A program made the translations under genes and the position numbers. This document shows, in pieces, positions 44,524 through 53,058 of a DNA stretch of 64,000 bases; the stretch's first letter is position 1; each line of letters starts with the position of its first letter. The DNA comes from Mycolicibacter sinensis (GTDB lineage: Bacteria; Actinomycetota; Actinomycetes; Mycobacteriales; Mycobacteriaceae): contig NZ_LZIN01000075.1 of the NCBI RefSeq assembly GCF_001667375.1, forward strand, positions 248,001-312,000. Direction: 5' to 3'. The notes beneath the pieces were generated by a model. The model was not told the origin of the DNA and searched no databases. It saw nothing but the letters and a program-made list of their open reading frames with translations.

Positions 44524-45214
44524 ACGGCGACCGCAACAGGTAGCGGCTGGTGGGCACCGTATCGATGTTCTGGTGCGCGCCGAACGCGCTGACGCTGGCG
44601 ATCATGCGCCCAACCCGGTCGGTGAGGTCGGCCTCGTCGGCCGCGCCGTAGAACACGTAGGGGTCTGACACCGCGCCGTCGGGGAACAGTTCCTCGACGA
44701 TGCCGTCGATCGCCGGCGCCTCCTCGGTGAGCGCGCGGACCACGACGTTCTGGGTGTAGCCGAAGGTCGCCTGAGTGTCGATCGCCACCTGGGTGTGGTC
44801 GATGTGCCAGCGGTGCAGCCAGGTGGCGTGGTCCAACTCGGCGGGCCGGCGCAGCAGTGCCACGTTGGCCAATCCCGGAGTGCGCGCGCCGTCATCGGGA
44901 TCCGGCGGTGCCATCGGTGTCGATTCGGTCACCAGATACGCTGCCGCCGAGTCTGATTCGGCCTCGATCAGCGCGATGGCGGCCCGGGCCTGTGTGCCGT
45001 AATACTGCTCGGTCCACAGGCTGACGACTGCGGCGGCCGGCGGGTCCAGTGTCGTCAGGGTCATCATGGCATCGCGCACCGGTTCGTCGCGCACGTTGAC
45101 CGCCACTCCCGGAAGTCCCAGATCCAGCAGCTCCGCGGCGACCGGCCCGCGCAGTTTGCGGCACCATTCCTCGCTGAAATCGGCTGTCCGGGCGACGATC
45201 ACGACCTTTTCCAT
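44498..45214 (-). CDS. EthD-domain protein, two ferredoxin-like halves
   Basis: A 238-aa protein. The second half (ALLRRPAELDHATWLHRWHIDHTQVAIDTQATFGYTQNVVVRAL) is a clear EthD-type dimeric alpha/beta-barrel domain. The first half (KVVIVARTADFSEEWCRKLRGPVAAELLDLG) looks like a second, weaker copy. ATG 45214 was chosen. EthD proteins accompany oxidative degradation genes, but their reaction is usually unknown. It is last gene of the IclR-SnoaL-F420 operon. Confidence 0.78.
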   Translation of the reverse strand: MEKVVIVARTADFSEEWCRKLRGPVAAELLDLGLPGVAVNVRDEPVRDAMMTLTTLDPPAAAVVSLWTEQYYGTQARAAIALIEAESDSAAAYLVTESTPMAPPDPDDGARTPGLANVALLRRPAELDHATWLHRWHIDHTQVAIDTQATFGYTQNVVVRALTEEAPAIDGIVEELFPDGAVSDPYVFYGAADEADLTDRVGRMIASVSAFGAHQNIDTVPTSRYLLRSPFTRTAATR

Positions 45215-45223
45215 CAATGTCTC

Positions 45224-46150
45224 CTAGGTTGCGGCGCGGAACGCCTCGACGAGTTCGCTGAGCACCTCGGTGGCGCGGTCGGCGTCGCGCGGCAGCGAGC
45301 AGGTGACCCGCACATCGGTGACGCCGGCGGCCACCAGTGCCGGCGCCGATGCCACGGTGGCCGCGGCATCGAGGAAACCGTCGGGACGTTTGACGGTCTT
45401 CGCGTGGCCCAGCACCTGCAAGCCGCTCGGGTCGCCACCGAGGCCGGCGATGCGGTCCTTCATCTCGGTAATGCCGCCGGCCGGATCCTGGATCGCGGGA
45501 CCCCACGGAATCCAACCGGTGCCGAACCGGGTCAGCCGGCGTGCTACGGCGTCGTTGACGGTGCCGCTGACCCAGATCGGAACACCCTCTGCCCGAGTCG
45601 GTTTAGGCATCTGATGGATGTTCTCGAAGGACAGCTCCGGTGAGTGGTAGCTGCTGCGCTGCTCGGTCCAGAGTGTCTGGCACACCTCCAGGGTGTGATC
45701 CAGCAGTCGGCCGCGGCGCTCGAACGGCAACCCAACGGCTTCGTACTCCTCACGCTGCCAGCCGACGCCCACACCGAGGTCGAGTCGTCCGCCCGACAGC
45801 ACATCCAGGGTAGCCAACTGCTTGGCCAACACCGCCGGTCGGCGCAGCGCCGCCAGCAGGACCGCGGTGCCGAGCCGGATCCGGGTGGTGGTCGCCGCCA
45901 GCGCGGTCAGCACGATCAGCGGGTCCAGCCATTGGCCGTCGGGACCGGTCGGCTGGCGTCCGCCGGCGATCCCGCCCAGCCGGGGGTCGGCGTAGGCGTC
46001 CGGGTTCTCGCCGAACACCACATGGTCGGAGACGACGACCCGGTCCACCCCGGCGGCGTCCATCGCGGCGCCCAGCGCCAGGGTGGCGCCCCAGTCATGG
46101 CCGGGGTCATCGGTGAAAGTCTTGAGCTGCAGCGAGATCTGGGGTGCCAT
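45224..46150 (-). CDS. LLM-class F420-dependent oxidoreductase
   Basis: A 308-aa luciferase-like TIM-barrel protein: AGVDRVVVSDHVVFGENP, TTRIRLGTAVLLAALRRPAVLAKQLATLDVLSGGRLDLGVGVGWQREEYEAVG, VPIWVSG. It resembles the TIGR03619-type F420 group. ATG 46150 overlaps the SnoaL TGA by one base. Substrate unknown. The company of SnoaL and EthD genes suggests an oxidative or reductive step on a hydrophobic substrate. Confidence 0.85.
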   Translation of the reverse strand: MAPQISLQLKTFTDDPGHDWGATLALGAAMDAAGVDRVVVSDHVVFGENPDAYADPRLGGIAGGRQPTGPDGQWLDPLIVLTALAATTTRIRLGTAVLLAALRRPAVLAKQLATLDVLSGGRLDLGVGVGWQREEYEAVGLPFERRGRLLDHTLEVCQTLWTEQRSSYHSPELSFENIHQMPKPTRAEGVPIWVSGTVNDAVARRLTRFGTGWIPWGPAIQDPAGGITEMKDRIAGLGGDPSGLQVLGHAKTVKRPDGFLDAAATVASAPALVAAGVTDVRVTCSLPRDADRATEVLSELVEAFRAAT

Positions 46151-46602
46151 CACGTTCGCACCTTTCGGGCCGGCCGGGACTCGATCGCGTCGATCGACAG
46201 CGTGCGCACCGCGATCCGCCAGCCCTGGGCGCCGCGGCGGTAGACGTCGCTGTAGCGCAGATACCAGACGTGATCGGTGAACTGGCCGTCATGGGCGATC
46301 CAGTGGTGCGCCACCCCGGTGATGGCACCGGTCGCCACATCGCCGGCGCCGGTGTAGAACTCGCCGACGATGCCGTGCTGGGTTCGGGTCACCCCGGCCA
46401 GCGCGGACATCGCGGCCCGCACGCCGGCGTGGCCGTTGTGGCGCACGCACGGCTCCAGGTGGTCCGGCGGCTGCGGCAGGATCAGTTCGGCGTCAGGGGT
46501 GAACAATTCGGCCACCTCGTCGAAGCGGCGAGCATCGACATAGCCGGCGTAGCGGTGCACGAGCCCGGACAGCTCCCACTGGTCGGCGACGGGCAGAGTC
46601 AT
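46150..46602 (-). CDS. SnoaL/NTF2-like protein
   Basis: A 150-aa protein: DQWELSGLVHRYAGYVDARRFDEVAELFTPDAELILPQ...GHAGVRAAMSAL...HHWIAHDGQFTDHVWYLRYSDVYRRGAQGWRIAVRTLSI. This is the SnoaL-like polyketide-cyclase/KSI fold with the usual His/Asp pocket (HRY, DAR, HHW). ATG 46602 overlaps the IclR stop by 4 bp. Members act as cyclases, isomerases or dehydratases; the activity here is unknown. Confidence 0.8.
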   Translation of the reverse strand: MTLPVADQWELSGLVHRYAGYVDARRFDEVAELFTPDAELILPQPPDHLEPCVRHNGHAGVRAAMSALAGVTRTQHGIVGEFYTGAGDVATGAITGVAHHWIAHDGQFTDHVWYLRYSDVYRRGAQGWRIAVRTLSIDAIESRPARKVRT

Positions 46603-47510
46603 GGCGCCGAACTCAGCGTCGGCTTGACCCCGCCGAGTTGTGCGGTGAGCGCGTCGGCGGTTCGGCGCAGGCCGCGGGCCCACTTGGTGATCTCGGTGTC
46701 GGTCAGGGGCCGCTGAGCATGCAGCGACACCACCATCGCCTGGCGTTGGTGATGGTCGTAGACCGGCGCTGAGATCACGCTGATGTCATGGCGCTCACGA
46801 GTGCCCCCTGATCGGCTTTCGTCGCGCAGGTACACCCGCTCACCGATCGCGGACACCAGCTCGCCCAGTAGGGCCCGCAGCTCGTCGGGCAGATCGCTGG
46901 ACAGGCCCGCCATCAGGGCGTAGAGCCGTTGCCCGCCCGGGGTAAGCCGCTCCACCAGGTAACCGTCGGCGCGGCAGGCGGAGACGACGCGCTCGAGGCG
47001 TTCGCTCTCGGAGCGCAGCGGGATGGTGGGTTGCCGGGCCAGCCAGTCTTGTAGGGCGGCGTCGTCCCAGAGCACGAACATCAATCCGACCGGCGGGGCG
47101 AACGGATAGCTCTGACCGGCCTGCACCCCCAGATGCGCGTTCGGCGCCGCGACCAACTCCAGCACCGTGATCCGGTCCTCGACCACCGCGCTCAGCGCCG
47201 CGGAGGTGTTGAAGTCGTGCGAGAGCCGGCGCAGTTCCTCGCGTGCCTCCGGGCCGACTCGCAGCGACTGCTGGGCGGCGCGGCCCAGGGAGATCAACCT
47301 CGGCCCGAGCCGGTAGGCCTTGTCCGCGCCGTCGCGGATCAGGTAACCCGCATCGGTCAGGGTGGTCGCGATACCCAGGCAGGTCGGCTTGGACAGGCCG
47401 GTCCGGCGGGCCAGCTCGGACAGGCCGAAGCGCTGGTCCGGGTGGTGGGCCAAAAAGTCCAGCACACTCACCACCCGCTCGGTCGGCGGGGATTGTCGGG
47501 GCGCCGGCAT
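46599..47510 (-). CDS. IclR-family transcriptional regulator
   Basis: A 303-aa regulator: N-terminal winged helix ERVVSVLDFLAHHPDQRFGLSELARRTGLSKPTCLGIATTLTDAGYL and a long effector domain. It heads the SnoaL/LLM/EthD operon and is divergent from the Rv3531c-like gene. A 16-bp inverted repeat in the spacer (47563-47578) is a likely binding site. It probably controls both sides in response to a pathway metabolite. Confidence 0.85.
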   Translation of the reverse strand: MPAPRQSPPTERVVSVLDFLAHHPDQRFGLSELARRTGLSKPTCLGIATTLTDAGYLIRDGADKAYRLGPRLISLGRAAQQSLRVGPEAREELRRLSHDFNTSAALSAVVEDRITVLELVAAPNAHLGVQAGQSYPFAPPVGLMFVLWDDAALQDWLARQPTIPLRSESERLERVVSACRADGYLVERLTPGGQRLYALMAGLSSDLPDELRALLGELVSAIGERVYLRDESRSGGTRERHDISVISAPVYDHHQRQAMVVSLHAQRPLTDTEITKWARGLRRTADALTAQLGGVKPTLSSAP

Positions 47511-47562
47511 TGCAGCATGCTACCCCGACGGTCTAACCTCGGTTCGAGATATCTACCAAGTC

Positions 47563-47578
47563 GGTCCAATAGTGAACC
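47563..47578. promoter_or_regulatory. candidate IclR operator
   Basis: GGTCCAATAGTGAACC is an inverted repeat (GGTCCA / TGAACC, one mismatch) in the 96-bp spacer between the divergent IclR and Rv3531c-like genes. IclR regulators often bind such 14-16-bp palindromes. It is unsupported beyond position and symmetry. Confidence 0.45.
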
Positions 47579-47606
47579 AATAGATGATCTGCGAGGTGCT
47601 GCAGCG

Positions 47607-48734
47607 ATGTACTCCGAACCCCTTTCGGCCGCGATCGCCGAGGCGGAGAAGCTGGTTGCCGCCGCTCCGCACATCGAGACCGAAGCCGACCTGCTGGAGG
47701 GCCTGCAGTACCTGGCCGGCGGTATCGAGGCATGCGTGCACGCCGCGTTCAACTCCGAACGCGATCACCCGTTCTTGCTGTCGGGCACTGGACCGTTCAC
47801 CAAAATGGGCCTGGACAACCCCGACACGTTGTACTTCGGCACTGTGGTGCGCCCCGGCAACGAGTATGTGGTCAGCGGCCGGCGCGGGACCACGACTGAC
47901 CTGAGCTTCCAGCTGCTCGGCGGCGAATACACCGACGACAACGTGCCGGCCAGCGAGGCGGCGTTCGATGACCGCGAGCTTGATGTCGCCGCCGACGGCA
48001 GCTTCACCTGGCGCTTCCAGCCGAAGTCGCCGGCGCAACTGGTGATCCGCGAGGTTTACAACGACTGGGACGCCCAGCGTGGCACGCTCTCGATCGCCCG
48101 GACCGACACTGCGGGCACCGCACCTCCGCCGCTGACCAGCAGACTCATCGAGAAGCGCTATGCGGCGGCAGGAAAGCAACTGATCAACCGGATAAAGACC
48201 TGGTTGGCGTTTCCGCAGTGGTTCTATCTCAACCTTCCGGTCAACACCATGGTGGCGCCGCGGCTCACCCCCGGCGGGCTGGCTACCCAGTACTCGTCGG
48301 CCGGGCACTACGAGTTGCGGCCCGGCGAGGCACTGGTGATCACACTGCCGGTGACCGACGCACCGTACCTGGGCTTCCAGCTGGGTAGCCTCTGGTACAT
48401 CTCGCTGGACTACATCAACCACCAGACGTCGCTGAACGGCACGCAGGCGCAAGCGGATCCGGACGGCAAGATCCGGATCGTGGTCTCCGACACCGATCCA
48501 GGGATCACCAACTGGGTCGAGACGTGTGGGCACCGCCGCGGTTTCCTGCAGTTCCGGTGGCAGCGGGTGTCGCGACAGCTGACCGAGGCAGACGGGCCGA
48601 CTGTCGAGCTCGTCGATGTCGACTCGGTGTCGTCGGCGCTGCCCTACTGCGACGACAACGTGATCACACAAGACGCTTGGCGCGCGCGTATTGCGCAGCG
48701 GCAGCAGCAAATCGCTAACAGAATGCTGGGGTGA
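47607..48734 (+). CDS. Rv3531c-like conserved protein (DUF1214-like)
   Basis: A 375-aa protein of the same length as Rv3531c. The C-terminal half (GLATQYSSAGHYELRPGEALVITLPVTDAPYLGFQLGSLWYISLDYINHQTSLNG...DTDPGITNWVETCGHRRGFLQFRWQ) resembles DUF1214-type domains. ATG 47607 was chosen as the first start past the operator region. Role in sterol catabolism is unknown. It is first of a plus-strand trio with an SDR and a sulfotransferase-like gene. Confidence 0.8.
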   Translation: MYSEPLSAAIAEAEKLVAAAPHIETEADLLEGLQYLAGGIEACVHAAFNSERDHPFLLSGTGPFTKMGLDNPDTLYFGTVVRPGNEYVVSGRRGTTTDLSFQLLGGEYTDDNVPASEAAFDDRELDVAADGSFTWRFQPKSPAQLVIREVYNDWDAQRGTLSIARTDTAGTAPPPLTSRLIEKRYAAAGKQLINRIKTWLAFPQWFYLNLPVNTMVAPRLTPGGLATQYSSAGHYELRPGEALVITLPVTDAPYLGFQLGSLWYISLDYINHQTSLNGTQAQADPDGKIRIVVSDTDPGITNWVETCGHRRGFLQFRWQRVSRQLTEADGPTVELVDVDSVSSALPYCDDNVITQDAWRARIAQRQQQIANRMLG

Positions 48735-48736
48735 AG

Positions 48737-49519
48737 ATGACCGGAATGCTGAGGAGCAAAGTCGTGGTGATCAGCGGGGTCGGGCCGGGGCTCGGTAGCA
48801 CCCTGGCGCACCGATTCGCGGCCGAGGGCGCCGATCTGGTGCTGGCCGCGCGTAGTGCGGATCGCCTCGAGGAGGTGGCGAAAGAGGTCACCGCCACCGG
48901 GCGGCGTGCACTAGCCGTGCCGGCCGACATCACCGACGATGATCAGGTCGCCAACCTGGTGAAGGCCGCCACCGCCGAGTACGACCACATCGACGTGTTG
49001 ATCAACAACGCCTTCCGCGTGCCATCGATGAAGCCGCTGGCGCAGACCAGCTTTCAGCACATTCGGGATGCCATCGAACTCAGCGGGCTCGGCGCGCTGC
49101 GCCTGACCCAGGCCTTCACGCCCGCCCTGGCCGAGGCCAACGGCTCAATCGTCAACCTGAACTCGATGGTGATCCGGCACTCGCAGCCCAAGTACGGGGC
49201 CTACAAGATGGCCAAGGCCGCGCTGCTGGCGATGTCGCAGTCGTTGGCCTCCGAACTCGGAGAGCAGGGCATCAGGGTCAACTCCGTTGCGCCCGGCTAC
49301 ATCTGGGGCGAGACACTGCAGAGTTACTTCACCCACCAGGCCGGCAAGTACGGCACCACCGTCGAACAGATCTACGCTGCCACCGCGGCGAACTCCGATC
49401 TGAAGCGCCTGCCCACCGAGGACGAGGTGGCCTCGGCGGTACTGTTTCTGGCCAGCGACCTGGCCAGCGGCATCAGCGGCCAGGTCCTCGACGTCAACTG
49501 CGGGGAGTACCACAACTGA
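48737..49519 (+). CDS. short-chain dehydrogenase (Rv3530c-like)
   Basis: A 260-aa SDR: VVVISGVGPGLGSTLAHRFAAEGADLVLAARS, NNAFRVPSMKPL, the catalytic Ser in LNSMVIRHSQPKYGAYKMAKAALL with Y-x-x-x-K. ATG 48737 gives the Rv3530c length; a GTG at 48731 overlaps the previous stop. Substrate unknown; likely an alcohol or keto group of a sterol-derived compound. Confidence 0.86.
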   Translation: MTGMLRSKVVVISGVGPGLGSTLAHRFAAEGADLVLAARSADRLEEVAKEVTATGRRALAVPADITDDDQVANLVKAATAEYDHIDVLINNAFRVPSMKPLAQTSFQHIRDAIELSGLGALRLTQAFTPALAEANGSIVNLNSMVIRHSQPKYGAYKMAKAALLAMSQSLASELGEQGIRVNSVAPGYIWGETLQSYFTHQAGKYGTTVEQIYAATAANSDLKRLPTEDEVASAVLFLASDLASGISGQVLDVNCGEYHN

Positions 49520-50664
49520 TGATAGCGCGCACCGATGTCGGCACCGTCGAGGACCTGCACGCCTCGGCCACCAAGATGGTCGGCCTCGACGACTTCGGGC
49601 CGGACGACGACAACTACCGTGAAGCGCTCGGCGTGCTGCTGGACTCCTACCGCAACGAAGCCGATCTCACCGAGCTGGGCAGCAAGATGAACCGGTTCTT
49701 CCTGCGCGGCGCGCTGGTGGCCCGGCTGCTGTCGCAGGCCGGCTGGAAGCAGCATCCCGAGTATGCCGACGTCGTCATCGAGCGGCCGATCTTCGTTACC
49801 GGACTGCCCCGCACCGGCACCACCGCGCTGCACCGGCTGCTGGGCGCCGACCCGGCCCATCAGGGTCTGGAGATGTGGCTGGCCGAGTTCCCGCAGCCGC
49901 GCCCGCCCCGCGAGACCTGGGAGGCCAACCCGGTCTTCGCGCAGATGCAGGCCCAGTTCGCCCGGCACCATGAAGAGAACCCGGACTACACCGGGCTGCA
50001 CTTCATGACCGCCGACGGCTTGGAGGAGTGCTGGCAGTTGCTGCGCCAGTCGCTGCACTCGGTGTCCTATGAAACCCTGGCCCACCTGCCGAGCTATTCG
50101 CGCTGGCTCTCCGAGCAGGATTGGGTGCCGTCGTATCAGCGGCATCGCCGCAACCTGCAACTGATCGGGCTCAACGACCCGGGCAAGCGGTGGGTGCTCA
50201 AGAATCCCAGTCACCTGTTCGCCCTGGACGCGATCATGGCGGTCTACCCGGATGCGCTCATCGTGCAGTGCCACCGCCCGGCCGAGACGATCATGGCGTC
50301 GATGTGCTCGCTGGCCCAGCACACCACCGAAGGCCAGTCGAACACCTTTGTCGGCGCGCAGATCGGTGCCGACGAGTTGGAGACGTGGGCCCGTGGGCTG
50401 GAACTGTTCAACGCCCAGCGCGCCCAATACGATCAGGCCCAGTTCTGCGATCTCGACTACCACGACTTCGTCGCCGATCCGGTGGCCGCCGCGGCGGGTA
50501 TCTACGAGCACTTCGGCCTGCCGTTGTCGGATGAGGCACGTCAGGCGATGGCCGACGACTACGCCGCCAGCAAGACCGGACCGCGTGCGCCCAAACACCA
50601 TTACGCGCTGGAGGATTACGGCCTGACCACCGAGCAGGTGCAGGAGCGCTTCGCCGGCCTGTGA
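49519..50664 (+). CDS. sulfotransferase-family protein (Rv3529c-like)
   Basis: A 381-aa protein with the PAPS-binding loop-like FVTGLPRTGTTALHRLLGADPAHQGLEMW and a second motif WVLKNPSHLFALDAIMAVYPDALIVQCHRP. It belongs to the 'Sulfotransfer_3'-type family. Its ATG shares an A with the TGA of the SDR. Position matches Rv3529c. A sulfated sterol or lipid product is conceivable but not shown. Confidence 0.84.
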   Translation: MIARTDVGTVEDLHASATKMVGLDDFGPDDDNYREALGVLLDSYRNEADLTELGSKMNRFFLRGALVARLLSQAGWKQHPEYADVVIERPIFVTGLPRTGTTALHRLLGADPAHQGLEMWLAEFPQPRPPRETWEANPVFAQMQAQFARHHEENPDYTGLHFMTADGLEECWQLLRQSLHSVSYETLAHLPSYSRWLSEQDWVPSYQRHRRNLQLIGLNDPGKRWVLKNPSHLFALDAIMAVYPDALIVQCHRPAETIMASMCSLAQHTTEGQSNTFVGAQIGADELETWARGLELFNAQRAQYDQAQFCDLDYHDFVADPVAAAAGIYEHFGLPLSDEARQAMADDYAASKTGPRAPKHHYALEDYGLTTEQVQERFAGL

Positions 50665-50684
50665 GCGCTGGGGTGGCCCTTCTC

Positions 50685-50746
50685 CGCGAGCGTGCGGGTC
50701 CCCGGCCGACACGCCGATGAATTCACCGGGTTTGCGCACGCTCGCG
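50685..50746. terminator. 62-bp palindrome between convergent genes
   Basis: Perfect 12-bp arms CGCGAGCGTGCG (50685-50696) and complement (50735-50746), with inner CCCGG/CCGGG. It lies between the stops of the sulfotransferase-like gene (50664) and the Rv3527-like gene (50763). It has the same size class and CGAGCGTG word as the other palindromes in this window. Confidence 0.65.
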
Positions 50747-50762
50747 CCAGGGTTGGCGGAGC

Positions 50763-51239
50763 CTAGTCGAGGCCGTCGCCGGGCGGCGGGGCGCTGGACC
50801 TCTCCTCCAGATGCCCTTCGGCGACCGCGTGCCGAATGCTCTTGGCCAGGTTCGGACAGCCGCGATTACGGCTGCTGTCGTGGCCGGCTTCACGCTCGGC
50901 GGTGAAATAGGCGCACTGCTTCAGCGATGCCGAATTCCACTGCACGGAGGTGTATCCGGGCCCCAGCTTCTTCACCTCGACGGTGGCCCGGCAGTGCCGG
51001 CACTCAACCGGCATCAGACCCGAACGCAGGTAGCGTTCGGAATCGCGTTCGGTCGCAGCACGTATCGCTTCGTACCGGGCGGGGTCTACCGGGAAAAGTG
51101 GTTGGCGCGCGTAGCGGGTGTCGGGACCGGAGTCGTCGGCGCCCGGCTCGTCATCGTGGTCGTCGTGCGGGCCGTAGAGCACCAGCATCGACCGAGCCAG
51201 GTCGTCGACGCCGGGGACCTCGGGAACCTCCGGGGACAT
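50763..51239 (-). CDS. Rv3527-like hypothetical protein with zinc-ribbon-like Cys
   Basis: A 158-aa protein placed next to kshA as Rv3527 is. It has an acidic, His/Asp-rich stretch near residue 25 (PHDDHDDEPGADD) and Cys residues in VECRHCRATVEV, LKQCAYF and NRGCPNL, which could hold a metal. It starts 9 bp after the kshA stop, so both are probably cotranscribed from the KstR promoter. Function is unknown. It could be an accessory of the Rieske oxygenase; this is only inference. Confidence 0.75.
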   Translation of the reverse strand: MSPEVPEVPGVDDLARSMLVLYGPHDDHDDEPGADDSGPDTRYARQPLFPVDPARYEAIRAATERDSERYLRSGLMPVECRHCRATVEVKKLGPGYTSVQWNSASLKQCAYFTAEREAGHDSSRNRGCPNLAKSIRHAVAEGHLEERSSAPPPGDGLD

Positions 51240-51248
51240 GACGTTCGA

Positions 51249-52412
51249 CTACTCGGCTTTAACGGTTTCGGCGGATTCGTCTGCTTCGGCCTTCTCCCGC
51301 AGGTTCGCTTCGACCTCGGCGTTCCACTTCTCGTTGGCGACCGTCGCGTCGATCTCGATCTCGAAGCGATCCGTCATCTCCGGGGCGACGTCGGCGACGT
51401 CGACGTAGAACTGCGAGTACCAGCGGCGCAGCTGGTAGACCGCACCGTCCTCCTCGACCAGCAGCGGGTTCTCGATCCGGCTCTTGTGCGTCCAGATCTC
51501 GACGTCCTGCAGGAAGCCCTTGCTGACGCCTTCCGTCATGGCGTCGGCGATCTTTTCGGTGGTCGCGTCGTCCAGACCCTTGGGCTTCTGCACGATGACG
51601 CCCCACATCAGCCGGAACTGGTCATGGCTCACCGGGTAGTGGCAGTTGATCAGGATCGACTCGGCCTTGAAACCGCCATAGCTGTTGTGCAGCCAGTTGA
51701 TCATGAACGACGGCCCGAAGTACGACGCCTCCGAATCAAGTTCTGATTCCCCGTATGAGGTGCCCAGACCGGGGACGTCTGGGCGTCCGACATTGTGCAA
51801 ATACTGCGAGGCGATGTGGCCCTCGAAGACGTTCTTGAAGGACGTGGGCAGCCCATAGTGGATGTAGAAGAAGTGCGCGAAGTCGGTGACGTTGTCGATG
51901 ATGTCGCGGCAGTTGGAGTCAATCAGCATGGAATTCCAGCGCCAGTCGGTCCACTCCCCGCTGGACCACTCCGGGATCTCGGGGATACGCACCTCGTCCG
52001 GCGGCTGGTTGCCCTCGGGGTCGTGCCACATGAACAGCAGCCCACCGCGGACGTCGGTCGGGAAAGAGCGGGTGCGCGCCATCCGCGGGGTCCGCTTGGA
52101 GTAAGGAACCAGTTTGCAGCGGCCGTCGCCGCCCCAGCGCCAGTCGTGGAACGGGCAGGCGACCTCGTCGCCCTTGATAGTGCCGCGGCTCAGGTCGCCG
52201 CCCATGTGCCGGCAGTAGGCATCGAGTACGTGCAGGTCACCGTGGGAGTCGCCGAACACCACCAGCTTGGCGCCGAACGCGTGGATCGCATGCGGCTTGC
52301 CGTCCTGGAACTCCTTCACCGGCCCCAGGCAGTGCCAGCCCCGGGCGTAGCGGTCCGGCAGTGTCCCCGTGTCAATCTCGCGGACGCCGACGTCGGCGTT
52401 GTCAGTGCTCAC
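51249..52412 (-). CDS. kshA: 3-ketosteroid 9alpha-hydroxylase oxygenase KshA
   Basis: A 387-aa Rieske oxygenase. The 2Fe-2S ligands lie in CRHMGGDLSRGTIKGDEVACPFHDW (C-x-H...C-x2-H), and the mononuclear iron region is in DIIDNVTDFAHFFYIHYG. GTG 52412 has GGAGG upstream. It matches Rv3526. With reductase KshB (not in this window) it hydroxylates C9 of ring B, which together with KstD opens the ring nucleus. Confidence 0.94.
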   Translation of the reverse strand: MSTDNADVGVREIDTGTLPDRYARGWHCLGPVKEFQDGKPHAIHAFGAKLVVFGDSHGDLHVLDAYCRHMGGDLSRGTIKGDEVACPFHDWRWGGDGRCKLVPYSKRTPRMARTRSFPTDVRGGLLFMWHDPEGNQPPDEVRIPEIPEWSSGEWTDWRWNSMLIDSNCRDIIDNVTDFAHFFYIHYGLPTSFKNVFEGHIASQYLHNVGRPDVPGLGTSYGESELDSEASYFGPSFMINWLHNSYGGFKAESILINCHYPVSHDQFRLMWGVIVQKPKGLDDATTEKIADAMTEGVSKGFLQDVEIWTHKSRIENPLLVEEDGAVYQLRRWYSQFYVDVADVAPEMTDRFEIEIDATVANEKWNAEVEANLREKAEADESAETVKAE

Positions 52413-52440
52413 CTGTTGCCTCCAACCAGTTGCTTCTAAC

Positions 52441-52454
52441 TAGAACACGTTACA
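52441..52454. promoter_or_regulatory. KstR operator between kshA and the carbonic anhydrase-like gene
   Basis: TAGAACACGTTACA fits TNNAACNNGTTNNA. It lies 28 bp before the kshA start and 70 bp before the divergent gene. Confidence 0.86.
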
Positions 52455-52524
52455 GTTTTTCCACCCGGTTGCGCAATAAAGCCTGCTGGTTCGGGGTCTT
52501 TCGGCCCTGGGGTATATCTGGACA

Positions 52525-53058
52525 ATGCAGCTCTTCTCTTTCAACGGCCGTTCCCCGCGGATCGATCCCACCGCCTTCGTCGCCCCGACCGCCACGCTGA
52601 TCGGCGACGTCACCATCGAGGCCGGCGCCTCGGTGTGGTTCGGCGCCGTGCTGCGCGGTGACGACGCCCCCATCGTGGTGCGCGAAGGCGCCAACGTGCA
52701 GGACGGATCGGTGCTGCATGTGCCGCCGGGTGTGCCGGTGGACATCGGGCCCGGTGCGACGGTGGCGCACATGTGCCTGATCCACGGCGCGCACGTGGGT
52801 GCCGAGGCACTGATCGGCAACCACGCCACCGTGCTCGACGGTGCGGTCATCGGCAGCCGCAGTCTGATCGCGGCCGGTGCCACGGTGCTGGCCGGTACCA
52901 AGATCCCCGACGGAGTCCTGGTGGCCGGTGCGCCCGCCGTCGTCAAGGGCCCGATCGCCGGGACCGGCGCCGAGATGTGGATCAACGCGAACCCGAAGTA
53001 CTACCAGGACCTCGCGCAGCGCTACCGCGACGGGCTCGAGCCGGTGGAGTCGAGCTAA
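52525..53058 (+). CDS. gamma-carbonic anhydrase-like hexapeptide-repeat protein
   Basis: A 177-aa left-handed beta-helix protein: repeated turns such as APTATLIGDVTIEAGASVWFGAVLRGDDAPIVVREGANVQDGSVLH, then HMCLIHGAHVGAEALIGNHATVLDGAVIG. The metal-binding His residues of gamma carbonic anhydrases are present (VLHVP, VAHMCLIHGAHVG). It matches Rv3525c. Function in the sterol locus is unknown. Its TAA overlaps the convergent stop of the next gene by 4 bp. Confidence 0.85.
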   Translation: MQLFSFNGRSPRIDPTAFVAPTATLIGDVTIEAGASVWFGAVLRGDDAPIVVREGANVQDGSVLHVPPGVPVDIGPGATVAHMCLIHGAHVGAEALIGNHATVLDGAVIGSRSLIAAGATVLAGTKIPDGVLVAGAPAVVKGPIAGTGAEMWINANPKYYQDLAQRYRDGLEPVESS

